The position numbers and the translations under genes were made by a program. Below, piece after piece: positions 57,001 through 64,000 of a stretch of DNA of 64,000 bases. Position 1 is the first letter of the stretch. Each line of letters opens with the position of its first letter. Under the pieces are notes generated by a model. That model saw nothing but the letters and a program-made list of their open reading frames with translations. It was not told the DNA's origin and ran no database searches. Origin of the DNA: Candidatus Nanopelagicales bacterium (lineage in GTDB: Bacteria; Actinomycetota; Actinomycetes; S36-B12). The stretch is from assembly GCA_030827125.1 (NCBI GenBank), contig JAURFD010000011.1:23209-87208 (forward strand), written 5' to 3'.

Positions 57001-60000
57001 TCAGCACAGCGGTGCCCCCGTCGTTGATGGGCGCTCGCCAGCGCGCGGTCACGCTGCCCCCTCCAGGAGTGGCCGACACGGTCACGTCACGCGGCTCGGT
57101 CGTAGCGGTGAGGGGAGGATTGGGGGTGATCGCCTCTGACGTCGCAGGTCGACCGTTGCCCGCCTCGGTGACGGCGCGCACGGTGACCGTGTAGGCGCGG
57201 TCATCACGGAGTGAGTCGATGACGCAGGTGAAGGCGCCGCCGGGGACGCTGCAGGTGGCGCCGCCCGGCTCTGCGGTCGCGGTGTATCCCTGGATAGGTA
57301 GACCGCCGGTGTTCTCCGGAGCCGTCCACGCCACGGTGAGGGCCTCGGGGGCCGGCTCCACAATGAGGTCGGTGACCGGGTCGGACAGGCCGACGACGGT
57401 GAAGACCGTGCTGTTCTGCGAGGGGACGGAGTCGCCTCGTCCCGACAGTGCGAAGACCTGGGCGACATACCTGCCACCGAGGGCCAGCCCTTCGACCCGA
57501 CAACTCAACTGGTCGGCACCCGTCGTGCACTGACCCCCATTCGGGAAGACCACTGCGCGGTAGCCGGTGACCACCACGCCGTTGTCCTGCGGAGCTCGCC
57601 ACGACACGGTGGCGCCGAGATCAGCAGCGTTGCTCACGGTGACATCGCGCGGCGGATTAGGTGCGGCCGCGAACGGGGTGACTGGATCGCTCGTGCGCCC
57701 CTCGCCCACCTCGAAGTCGTTGCGTGCCGTCACCGTCACGGTGACCGGCACGCCATTCGCGAGCCCGTCAATGGTGCAGAAGGTCAACGGCGCCAGCGCC
57801 ACACATTCCTGACCGCTCGAGGCGACCGCGGTGTAGTCAATGATGTCCGTTCCACCATCGTTGACCGGCGGCTCCCATACGACGAGAACTGAGGCATTGC
57901 GCGGATACACCGCCAGAGCCGACACCGGCCCGGGTGGGCCCTCCATGGCCACCGTACGAGAGGACGACGCCTGGCTGACCTGGCCTTCACGGTTGGTCGC
58001 GGTGACCGACACCGTGTAGCGGCCCGTGGTAACTCCGCTGATGTCGCATTGCAGTTGCGCCGTCGTGCAGGTGAGCGTGTCGCCGCCAGCAGTCGGCACG
58101 GCGCTGGCGGTGTACGAAGTGATCGGCGAGCCGCCATCCACCTCCGGCGCGTCCCACTCCACGTCGAAGATTCCCTGGTCGGGCTGGACGAAGACGGTGA
58201 CGTTGCGCGGCGGTGACGGATCAGCACCGGTCACCCAGACCATGAGGTCCGCCGTGGGGGCCGAGACGACGTTCAGGCCGGTCGCCACCACGCTGAAACT
58301 CACAAATCGCTCATTGCCCAGCCCGGTGACCGCGCAGGATGCGGTCGGGAAGGTGGTGCGCTCATCCCCCTCCCCTTCCCCGGCCGCGGCACTACAGACG
58401 CCCAATCGGGCACCGCTGTTGGGATCCCTGACGGTGACCAGGTAGCTATCGGGGGGAACCTCAGCGGCATTTCCCGGGGGCTGCATCTCGACCAGGATTC
58501 CGCCATCAATACCGGAGCCAACGACGTTCGTGGGTGGCCAGGGCACGAAGTTCTCATCCGGTAACGACCGCATACCCATGGTGAATTGGACAGGCAGGCA
58601 GCCGTTCGCCCCGCAGCCTTCCGCGCTGCCGAAGGTGACGCCATCGGCCTCGACGGTGCCACGCGCCGTGCCGACCAGGCTTGCGTATCCGTTGTATGAC
58701 CAGGCGAAGACAGCCGTCGGTGTCACGGGACGAGCTCCGATGGTCTTGCTCGTGGCTCCGGCTACCTCCCACGAACCGGTGTCGACGTCGAGTCTGGCGT
58801 AGAGCACGCCCGGCTCGCTCCGCGCCAGGTTGCCAGCGTCCTCACTCCGCACAGTCCAGTTCCCGAAAGTGGCGGTGTCACTGACGGTGCCCCCAAGCGT
58901 GATGTTGTCTTGGGTGATCCCCACGCTGGTGAGGACGGCCGAGTGTCCCAGGGCACCTGCCGTCGAGCCGCCAGCGAGCCATTGCACCTGGCCGGTTCCG
59001 GACACCTTGGCGACAAAGGGCGCCAGGCCAGAGGAGGAGACCGAGCGGGCCTGCGCACCACTGCCAACCGTGAGGTCACCGGAGAACGTGCCGGCGACCA
59101 CGGCGTAGTCCTCTCGGCCTGCGTTGAAAGCACCCCCGACGACATCGGTGATCGCGACATCTCCGTTGGACGTGATGGGCACGACCCAGGAGTCGCGGCC
59201 GAACGTGCCCGAGGTCGACGTCGCCGAGACGAAGGCGCCCCGGCCCCCGGTGCCGGGGTCCGGCAGCGCGACCGAACCGAAGCGGCCCTGGCCGGAGTAT
59301 TCACCGGCGAACCAGGCCCGCGACGTGATGCCAGTGCTGGCTTTCATGCTGCTGCCATCGAAGGAGAAGTCATCCGAGGTTGCGCCGGCCCCGTACGCCG
59401 TGACCCAGGAAGGGTTCGGCGATTGGTTTGTGACGGGCGACGTGGCGGCGATGAGCCCACGGCCATTGCCGGCCGGCATGGTGACGCCACCGAAGGCGAC
59501 ATTGCCCCGGCCTTTGCCCGTGACGAGGATCGTGCCATTGCCGGCGTCTGCGATGCCGGTGGGCGTGAAGGAGCACATCGTCTCCGCCGGGTTGTCGCAC
59601 CCCTGGGCGTAGCCCGACGTCAGGACCCGCGAGATGGACCCCGACAGGTTCAGGAAGATCAGGACCGCGCGGTCACCGAGGTAGCCGCCAGCATCCTGTG
59701 CCGACGGAATGATCACGTCACCGATCCGCGTCTCCGTGCGATTGGTGGGAGCGGCAAGGCGTCCCAGCACGACGACGTCGTTCGATGCGGTCAGCTTCGT
59801 GGCATCGACGATGGTCAGGTTCGGTGCATCGGGAAAGTTGATGGTCTTGTTGGTCTGAGGTCCGTCAGATGACGAGGAGTAGAACCACGGAACGCCGTCA
59901 CCGACAGCAACCGTGTGGTAACCGGAGTTGGAGTCAGCGATCGTCGTGCCGCCGCCCACGGACTTGCCCCAGATAAAGCGGGCATCGCTGCCGCCGGAGA

Positions 60001-60262
60001 CACCGCCGAGGCCCGGTGCGATCGGGCCTTCCGGCAGCGGGGGCAGGATTCGACCTGTCCAGCCTGTAGTGAGGACTGAAATCCGGCCACGGCCATTGGT
60101 ACCCTCGCGCGGCGTAGGGGCTCTCTCCCCAACCTCGCCGTCCTCGCTGCCACCGGTCGACACTTCGGGTTCCGCGGCCGAGGCGGGCAGGCCGCCGAGA
60201 AGGCCGGCGCCCAGCAGGGCGGCGCTGATGAATGACAACGGTGCGATGAGTCCCCTACGCAT
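54050..60262 (-). CDS. Giant secreted multi-fibronectin-III protein
   Basis: 2070 residues from ATG 60262 (MRRGLIAPLSFISAALLGAG). Signal peptide to about residue 31. About 60-575: five or six beta repeats of the type VAGTFSGDLTVGSG, GRGAFVSATS and WVVPIT, propeller-like. About 577-1975: some 14 FN3 modules with VTVSWxAP, GGxxITGYxA and GLxxGTxY. Most carry a Cys pair as in GGATCTTDGAGRSC, which suggests a module-internal disulfide. A Pro-rich linker (about 1834-1870) precedes the last module. The last 95 residues are a Lys/Arg-rich beta domain ending KVVPK. No LPXTG or membrane anchor. Probably a surface or extracellular adhesin or scaffold; function unknown. Confidence 0.85.
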   Translation of the reverse strand: MRRGLIAPLSFISAALLGAGLLGGLPASAAEPEVSTGGSEDGEVGERAPTPREGTNGRGRISVLTTGWTGRILPPLPEGPIAPGLGGVSGGSDARFIWGKSVGGGTTIADSNSGYHTVAVGDGVPWFYSSSSDGPQTNKTINFPDAPNLTIVDATKLTASNDVVVLGRLAAPTNRTETRIGDVIIPSAQDAGGYLGDRAVLIFLNLSGSISRVLTSGYAQGCDNPAETMCSFTPTGIADAGNGTILVTGKGRGNVAFGGVTMPAGNGRGLIAATSPVTNQSPNPSWVTAYGAGATSDDFSFDGSSMKASTGITSRAWFAGEYSGQGRFGSVALPDPGTGGRGAFVSATSTSGTFGRDSWVVPITSNGDVAITDVVGGAFNAGREDYAVVAGTFSGDLTVGSGAQARSVSSSGLAPFVAKVSGTGQVQWLAGGSTAGALGHSAVLTSVGITQDNITLGGTVSDTATFGNWTVRSEDAGNLARSEPGVLYARLDVDTGSWEVAGATSKTIGARPVTPTAVFAWSYNGYASLVGTARGTVEADGVTFGSAEGCGANGCLPVQFTMGMRSLPDENFVPWPPTNVVGSGIDGGILVEMQPPGNAAEVPPDSYLVTVRDPNSGARLGVCSAAAGEGEGDERTTFPTASCAVTGLGNERFVSFSVVATGLNVVSAPTADLMVWVTGADPSPPRNVTVFVQPDQGIFDVEWDAPEVDGGSPITSYTASAVPTAGGDTLTCTTAQLQCDISGVTTGRYTVSVTATNREGQVSQASSSRTVAMEGPPGPVSALAVYPRNASVLVVWEPPVNDGGTDIIDYTAVASSGQECVALAPLTFCTIDGLANGVPVTVTVTARNDFEVGEGRTSDPVTPFAAAPNPPRDVTVSNAADLGATVSWRAPQDNGVVVTGYRAVVFPNGGQCTTGADQLSCRVEGLALGGRYVAQVFALSGRGDSVPSQNSTVFTVVGLSDPVTDLIVEPAPEALTVAWTAPENTGGLPIQGYTATAEPGGATCSVPGGAFTCVIDSLRDDRAYTVTVRAVTEAGNGRPATSEAITPNPPLTATTEPRDVTVSATPGGGSVTARWRAPINDGGTAVLSYTATADPGGATCTTDGAGRSCDIDGLDDGTAYRVAVVATNAVGDSAPGHSARSATPGRVPDAPRLTDRRLTSSTSVTVFWTPGDDGGSPITGYRVVAEGNRTCEASTPVLSCTISGLEPATEYEFQVQAANDFGFGPLSQVRVYPTTVDAPGSNWSAPRSVTLAPYITAGRLVATWEEPSDGAPRLGYAVYSAITGNELCPASFDPSALQCVWQSALGVQEVVYVRAVVSNTVQGLPSAPSQPAAARTVPGPPRAITAQAGARSVTVSWSAPVLDGGAEVTEYAVRLQPDGATCTTDGDGRSCVIEGLEPDVTYQAYVAVANAAGWSQYAGGTQAATARPTVEFPAPPTGVVATPVVLGAEFGATVTWNAPASEGEVPVTGYFARAFYENAQGDTVLDNRLRCTTEGALTCTISGLARDVEYWVKVYTIPQNTGSVSDASPRFIAGPGNATVPAPATNVTAAAGNGSVTVTWLPSANDGGADILRQIVRASTGQQFAVGPFVSTYTMRGLTNGTPYTFTVTSVNAVGETTSQDSNVATPSANPEPPPPPEALPGAPGQPSGVGGDGIVELSWTPAETAAADQVIGYRVQYKREDANAYTIAFANTGSALPRVTVPGLTNGNRYLFRVAAINADGQGGWSPVSAAVMPSVAVPEAPGRPVGSAGNAQVSLQWDAPASDGGRAITGYAVQRSTDGQVWTTAIGNTSSDGRTATVTGLTNGTSYVFRVAAINTSGQGPWSEGSAAVAPTAPAPPAPPGPPVPPPPPPPPPAPAGPGANPPAEPPVTIVPEDPQPGRVATAPDAPEATALVKSARVEWTESTNPGSSAITHYWVQAYPGGQGCEASSDDTLACIVEDLTPGVEYTFTVEAINGVGFSLPSAPSNVVVPKDEAQGTITIKGQRKKPTQVIVRGVAENIEVGTKLTPRYKKTTGSSTKGKWQRGKKVTLKRENGKFVFKVKLKANQTLTVKVLAPGGIKSNTIKVVPK

Positions 60263-60373
60263 GCCACCGGAGGCTAGGGAGAGTCCATGTCCATCGCCCA
60301 GCCTTCGGGCCAATCCGGGGCACTAGCACCCCGCATTCCCCACGCCGTGACAAAACTGCGACGTGCTCTCAAG

Positions 60374-60400
60374 AAGCCCGTGTACTTCATGGGTTTTTTT
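60374..60400 (+). terminator. Plus-strand intrinsic terminator with no gene upstream
   Basis: CCCGTG, loop TACTT, CATGGG followed by seven T: a textbook intrinsic terminator for plus-strand transcription, with A-T pairs extending the stem. No plus-strand gene lies upstream; it faces out of the 5' end of the FN3 gene. On the minus strand the same site has an A-run before the stem and no U-run after. Confidence 0.55.
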
Positions 60401-60447
60401 CGCACACCGTCCAAGGCGTCAAAACACCGACCACCCAGAATGCGAAA

Positions 60448-60473
60448 GGCCCCCGCCGGATTCGGCGGGGGCC
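60448..60473 (-). terminator. Terminator of tRNA-Tyr
   Basis: An 11-bp perfect stem GGCCCCCGCCG/CGGCGGGGGCC with a four-base loop, followed on the minus strand by TTTCG. It lies nine bases after the tRNA-Tyr 3' end. Confidence 0.75.
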
Positions 60474-60481
60474 CACTCGCG

Positions 60482-60562
60482 TGGCAGGTAGAGGATTCGA
60501 ACCTCTGTAGCTTTCGCGACGGATTTACAGTCCGCTCCCATTGGCCGCTCGGGCAACCTGCC
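60482..60562 (-). tRNA. tRNA-Tyr (anticodon GTA)
   Basis: A type-II tRNA with a long variable arm. Acceptor GGCAGGT/ACCTGCC, anticodon loop CTGTAAA (GTA), T-arm GAGGTTCGAATCCTC. No encoded CCA. It is followed by a strong terminator and by the FN3 gene region. Confidence 0.94.
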
Positions 60563-60618
60563 AGGGCGTCCTAGGGTAGCCAGCGCAGTCGCATGAGTGC
60601 CAATCGACCCCGCTGGGA

Positions 60619-61248
60619 CTAAGTCGCGCGGGCGGCCGCGATCGCCGACAGTAGATCAGTGGCGGTCGGCACCTCCGGGGTGAAGGCTTTGGCTGTCACG
60701 GGCACCCCGATGAACGCCGCACCAGCATCCGCCGCCGCCGCGTGGTCCCAGGAGGAGTCCCCGATCATCACGCATTCCTCGATAGGTACACCGAGGCGAT
60801 CCGCCGCCACGATCAGACCCGCTCCCGATGGTTTGGCCGGGATCTGTGGGTGGCGACCGATGATGACTTCGACGTCGACTCCGTGATGGGCGAGGACGGC
60901 ACGCGCTACGTCCTCCGGCAGCAGCGTGATGACGGCGCGAGGAGTGTCACCCAGGAGGGTGTCCCAATCATCGAGACCGGGCATCGCCACGGATTGATCG
61001 ATGGCCGCGAACTCGCGTGCAGCAACGGCTCGATCGGCCGCTGCCCAACGGTCGTCGCCCGCGAGTGCCACCAGGATCGACATGGCAGAGCGGGTCGGGG
61101 CATCCCAGTCGGCCGCGGGCACGTCAGCGCCTTCCTGATCCCCCACGAGAGCCGTGAGATCACTGAGCGCGGCCGCGTAGTCGGTGTAGGACTGCAGGTC
61201 AACGAGCGTGCGGTCGAGGTCGAACAGGAAGGCCTCGGGCTGCACCAT
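60619..61248 (-). CDS. HAD-superfamily phosphatase
   Basis: A 209-residue HAD hydrolase. Motif [11 protein letters not shown] (Asp near residue 10), motif II-like VITLLPED, motif III Lys in IPAKPSG, and motif [15 protein letters not shown]. Substrates of this phosphoglycolate-phosphatase-like group are varied. The ATG at 61248 is only 24 bases from the divergent yajQ start; the open frame upstream overlaps yajQ and is rejected. Confidence 0.85.
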   Translation of the reverse strand: MVQPEAFLFDLDRTLVDLQSYTDYAAALSDLTALVGDQEGADVPAADWDAPTRSAMSILVALAGDDRWAAADRAVAAREFAAIDQSVAMPGLDDWDTLLGDTPRAVITLLPEDVARAVLAHHGVDVEVIIGRHPQIPAKPSGAGLIVAADRLGVPIEECVMIGDSSWDHAAAADAGAAFIGVPVTAKAFTPEVPTATDLLSAIAAARAT

Positions 61249-61272
61249 CGCCCCATGGTCCACAATGTCGCC

Positions 61273-61764
61273 ATGGCCGACAACAGTTTTGACATTGTTT
61301 CCAAACTCGATCGCGCTGAGGTCGACAACGCCGTCAACCAGGCAGCCAAGGAACTCGCGCAGCGATTCGATTTCAAAGGCACCGGTGCCAAAGTCGAGTA
61401 CAAGGGCGAGATGACGATTGAGTTGGAAGCCGAGACCGATGATCGAGTCCGCGCCGCCCTCGACGTCCTCAAAGACAAACTGGTCAAGCGTGGTGTGAGC
61501 CTGAAGGTTCTCGATGCAGGCGAGCCGCGCCCCTCGGGCAAGTTGCACAAGATCACCTGCCAACTCAAAGAGGGCATTACCCAGGACCAGGCGAAGAAGC
61601 TCGCCAAACTGATCCGCGATGAGGGCCCGAAGAAGGTCAAGACGCAGGTGCAGGGTGACGAACTGCGGGTGAGCAGTTCCAGCCGTGACGACCTCCAGGA
61701 GGTCATCGCGATGGTCAAGGAAGCCGATCTGGACTTCCCCGTCCAGTTCGTCAACTACCGCTAG
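61273..61764 (+). CDS. yajQ: YajQ family nucleotide-binding protein
   Basis: A 163-residue protein starting [20 protein letters not shown], with [20 protein letters not shown] and the end [12 protein letters not shown], all canonical for YajQ/DUF520. Family members bind nucleotides; one Xanthomonas homologue binds cyclic di-GMP. An in-frame ATG six codons earlier is possible. It is convergent with the next HAD gene (12-base gap). YajQ next to tRNA-Tyr recurs in actinobacteria, to my recollection. Confidence 0.95.
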   Translation: MADNSFDIVSKLDRAEVDNAVNQAAKELAQRFDFKGTGAKVEYKGEMTIELEAETDDRVRAALDVLKDKLVKRGVSLKVLDAGEPRPSGKLHKITCQLKEGITQDQAKKLAKLIRDEGPKKVKTQVQGDELRVSSSSRDDLQEVIAMVKEADLDFPVQFVNYR

Positions 61765-61776
61765 CGCACACCTGCC

Positions 61777-62430
61777 TCACCGAAGACCGAGCTCGACCGC
61801 GGCCGCCTCGAACGCTGCGCCCGGATCGAGTACATCCAGCCAGATGCTGCGCATGCCTGTCGCACGACCTGCCTCAACGTACGTCGGGTTGTCGTCAATA
61901 AAGACCACCTGATCGGCGGGCAGTTGTAGGGCTTCGAGCGCCGCCTCATACGGCCGAGGGTCTGGCTTGCGCACGCCCAGCTCTGCGGCGTCGATGACCA
62001 CCGCGAAGTCGGCGTACCAATCCTGCGCCTCCACCCAGTCGCGACCCTGGAAGGACATGAGTTCATTGCTCAGGATGCCGAGGGCCCGACCAGCCGCCGT
62101 GCACTCGGCCATCAGCGCGAGTGCCTCGGGACGGATGGACTCCACACCGGGCTCGCGGAAGATCGCCTGCATAAACCCATCGAATCCACTGATGTCGACA
62201 CCGTTGTCGACGGCCGCCTGCGCGTAGGCCACCCAGTAGTCCCGCTCGGTGATCTCATCGGCCTGGTAGCGCGCCCAGCCAGGGTCGGGGATATCTGGAT
62301 TGAGTGGTCCGCGACCGGGGATCGTGCCCCGCGCCAGTCCCCGTGCGTCTTCGAAGTCATCGGCGCACTCCCATGCCGACTTGAACAGGACAACACCAAC
62401 ATCGAGCAGAAGGGCTTGGGCTGCGGTCAC
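61777..62430 (-). CDS. HAD-superfamily hydrolase, subfamily IA-like
   Basis: 217 residues. Motif I reads LLLDVGVVLF (a DVGGVL-type nucleophile Asp10, not DxDGT), motif II GILSNE, motif III Lys in GVRKPDPRPY and motif IV VFIDDNPTYVEAG. These features match the HAD-IA v3 group of epoxide-hydrolase-like or haloacid-dehalogenase-like proteins; the substrate is unknown. The GTG at 62430 overlaps the acetoacetyl-CoA synthetase stop (GTGA), so the two genes are coupled. Confidence 0.87.
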   Translation of the reverse strand: MTAAQALLLDVGVVLFKSAWECADDFEDARGLARGTIPGRGPLNPDIPDPGWARYQADEITERDYWVAYAQAAVDNGVDISGFDGFMQAIFREPGVESIRPEALALMAECTAAGRALGILSNELMSFQGRDWVEAQDWYADFAVVIDAAELGVRKPDPRPYEAALEALQLPADQVVFIDDNPTYVEAGRATGMRSIWLDVLDPGAAFEAAAVELGLR

Positions 62431-64000
62431 ACCCGCAACTGTGGCAGGGCCGCGATCGCATCAAGCACCTCGGGGTTCGCCAAGGCGTCGCGGTTGCGCA
62501 CGGGGCGACCGTTGACCATGTCGGCGACGGCGATCTCGGCGAGCTTGCCCGTCATGGTCCGCGGGAGGTCCGACACCGCGCAGATGACCGCCGGGACATG
62601 GCGCGGCGAGCCCCGCTCTCGCAGCGTCGTGCGGATCCGGTCACTCACCTCATCCGTCAAGCCCCCGTCCGCGGTGACCACGAGAAGCACCATCCGGGTG
62701 TCGCCATCCCAACTCTGTGCGAACGCGAGGGCATCGATCACCTCGGAGACTTGCTCGAGCGCGCCGTAAATCTCGCCGGTGCCAATGCGCACCCCCGCCA
62801 CATTAAGGGTGGCATCGGAACGGCCATGGATCACGAATCCACCGTGCTCGGTCTTTGAGGTGAGGTCACCGTGGGTCCAGACACCGGGGAATCGCTCGAA
62901 GTACGTCGAGATCAAGCGAGTGCCGTCGCTGTCACCCCAGATGCCGAGAGGCACGGTGGGGAAGGGATTGCGGCAGATGAGTTCTCCCGGGGTGTCGTCC
63001 AACATCGGGGCTCCGTCATCGTCGGCGACGTCGACATCGAGTCCGAGTGCCGGGCCGGGCAACTCCCCAGCCCACACCGGTCGCGATGGGTCGCCGACGA
63101 GGAAGCAGCCCACCAAGTCCGTGCCACCGGAGATGGGATGGGGCATCACTCGAGGCCCGAGCTGGTCCACGAGCCACTGCGCCGTCGCCGCGCTGAGCGG
63201 GGAGCCGGTCACCATCACCATGCGCAGATCGTGCAGATCACGATCTGCCGATAGGTCGCAGCCTTCAGCTCGCATCGAGTCCACGAGCCGTGCTCCCACA
63301 CCCAGATGTGTGAGTTGGGTCAGGCTCGCCACATCGAACAGGGCGTCAACGCTCGGGTAGTTTGGCGCGCCGTTGTGCAGGGCCAGGGTGGCACCACTCG
63401 CCAGCAGCGACACCGCCCAGTTCCACATCATCCAGCCGGTCGTGGTGTAGAAGCAGACACGATCACCGGGACGCACATCACAGTGCAACGCCTGCTCAGT
63501 GAGATGCTTGAGCAGGACTCCACCCGCCCTATGGACGAGGCACTTCGGCTTGCCAGTGGTCCCGGAAGAGAAGAGTACGTAGGCCGGATGATCGAAGGGG
63601 AGGTCTAGAGGGTCCAACCCGGTACCGGCGTATTCCGCCTCCACCTCGGACAGCGCTCGTGCTCCAGGGACCTTGTCTCCGCCGACGACGTACATCGCGC
63701 GCACCGATGGGAGTGCCTCACGCAGTTCCCTGAGATGTTCAGCTCGGTGGTGTTCACGACCGTTCCAGCGATACGACGTGGCGCCGACCAAGAGCACGGG
63801 ATCGAGTTGCCCAAAGCGATCGACGATCGCCGGGACGCCGAATTCGGGGGCGGCACTCGACACGACGGCTCCCACCGATAGCGCAGCCAACGTCACCACC
63901 AGTGCATCGACGCCAACCGGCATGACCAGCCCGATCCGATCGCCGGGTGCAACCCCATCCGCTCGCAGAGCAGCCGCCACCGCACCGACGCGTCCGGTCA
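62427..64000 (-). CDS. Acetoacetyl-CoA synthetase (5' end outside window)
   Basis: An ANL-family acyl-CoA synthetase. The adenylation P-loop-like LFSSGTTGKPKCLVH, ISGGTDLVGCF (A5), YFERFPGVWTHGD (A7) and DLPRTMTGKLAEIAV with the catalytic Lys (A10) are all present. TTTGWMMWNWAV and PVWAGELPGPALG are characteristic of acetoacetyl-CoA synthetases. About 524 codons are visible, and the frame runs open to base 64000, so about 120 N-terminal residues are missing. Product use could be ketone-body or leucine catabolism or polyester turnover. Confidence 0.9.
   Translation of the reverse strand, partial: TGRVGAVAAALRADGVAPGDRIGLVMPVGVDALVVTLAALSVGAVVSSAAPEFGVPAIVDRFGQLDPVLLVGATSYRWNGREHHRAEHLRELREALPSVRAMYVVGGDKVPGARALSEVEAEYAGTGLDPLDLPFDHPAYVLFSSGTTGKPKCLVHRAGGVLLKHLTEQALHCDVRPGDRVCFYTTTGWMMWNWAVSLLASGATLALHNGAPNYPSVDALFDVASLTQLTHLGVGARLVDSMRAEGCDLSADRDLHDLRMVMVTGSPLSAATAQWLVDQLGPRVMPHPISGGTDLVGCFLVGDPSRPVWAGELPGPALGLDVDVADDDGAPMLDDTPGELICRNPFPTVPLGIWGDSDGTRLISTYFERFPGVWTHGDLTSKTEHGGFVIHGRSDATLNVAGVRIGTGEIYGALEQVSEVIDALAFAQSWDGDTRMVLLVVTADGGLTDEVSDRIRTTLRERGSPRHVPAVICAVSDLPRTMTGKLAEIAVADMVNGRPVRNRDALANPEVLDAIAALPQLRV

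Noticed and set aside
54500..58300. Repeated DNA patterns within the FN3 gene as a possible repeat array
   Set aside because: They are degenerate coding repeats of FN3 modules about 270 bp long, with no spacer pattern; not CRISPR or a mobile repeat.
60482..60562. tRNA-Tyr as an integration site for the accessory block
   Set aside because: I found no second copy of the tRNA 3' end near 49.5 kb and no integrase; kept only as a general observation about tRNA borders.

Overview
The window is a 64-kb piece of a high-GC chromosome from an actinobacterium (Actinomycetota, most likely class Actinomycetes). The evidence is the gene content and order: an alr/nnrD/acpS/glmS block next to the ribosomal superoperons; zinc-binding (four-Cys) forms of S14, L33, L36 and S4; a LID-less adenylate kinase; an actinobacterial HadAB-type dehydratase pair beside rpmG; and tRNA-Trp directly upstream of secE. 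GTG and TTG starts and 1- or 4-base stop/start overlaps are frequent. I cannot name the genus from sequence alone.

Layout, left to right. 1-8.5 kb: cell-wall precursor and maintenance genes on the minus strand (partial tsaE, alpha/beta hydrolase, alr, nnrD, acpS, glmS, glmM), with one plus-strand DUF389 membrane protein lying between glmS and glmM. 8.5-13.8 kb: rpsI-rplM, an ABC-F ATPase, truA, rplQ, rpoA. 13.9-32.6 kb: the alpha, spc, S10 and str clusters in their classical order, read leftwards from rpsL to rplQ. 33-45.7 kb: a DUF4190 membrane protein, then rpoC, rpoB, rplL, rplJ, rplA, rplK, nusG, secE and tRNA-Trp. 45.9-49.5 kb: a plus-strand aminotransferase facing murB, hadB, hadA, rpmG, tRNA-Met and tRNA-Thr. 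49.6-60.3 kb: the accessory part, with an SDR oxidoreductase (+) facing a tight minus-strand run made of a 2070-residue secreted fibronectin-III protein, a secreted propeller-like protein, a zinc alcohol dehydrogenase and an ACAD10/11-type acyl-CoA dehydrogenase. 60.5-64 kb: tRNA-Tyr, a HAD protein divergent from YajQ, a second HAD protein and an acetoacetyl-CoA synthetase cut by the window edge.

Most of the window is the transcription/translation core. Nearly 37 kb (rplQ to tRNA-Trp) runs on one strand, so beta, beta', alpha, EF-Tu, EF-G, NusG, SecE/SecY and almost all large ribosomal-protein operons form one contiguous block. It is punctuated by perfect GC-rich hairpins, several with no U-tract. 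No transposase, integrase, CRISPR array or phage gene was seen.

The points that most deserve a second look are: the giant Cys-paired FN3 protein and its tight coupling to a secreted partner and two soluble dehydrogenases, in a block bounded by tRNA genes; truA and hadA, whose conserved N-termini can only be reached from a CTG codon, truA's lying at the edge of the hairpin that follows rplQ; the structured leader of rplJ and the heptad extension of L10; and an intrinsic terminator on the plus strand with no gene upstream of it.
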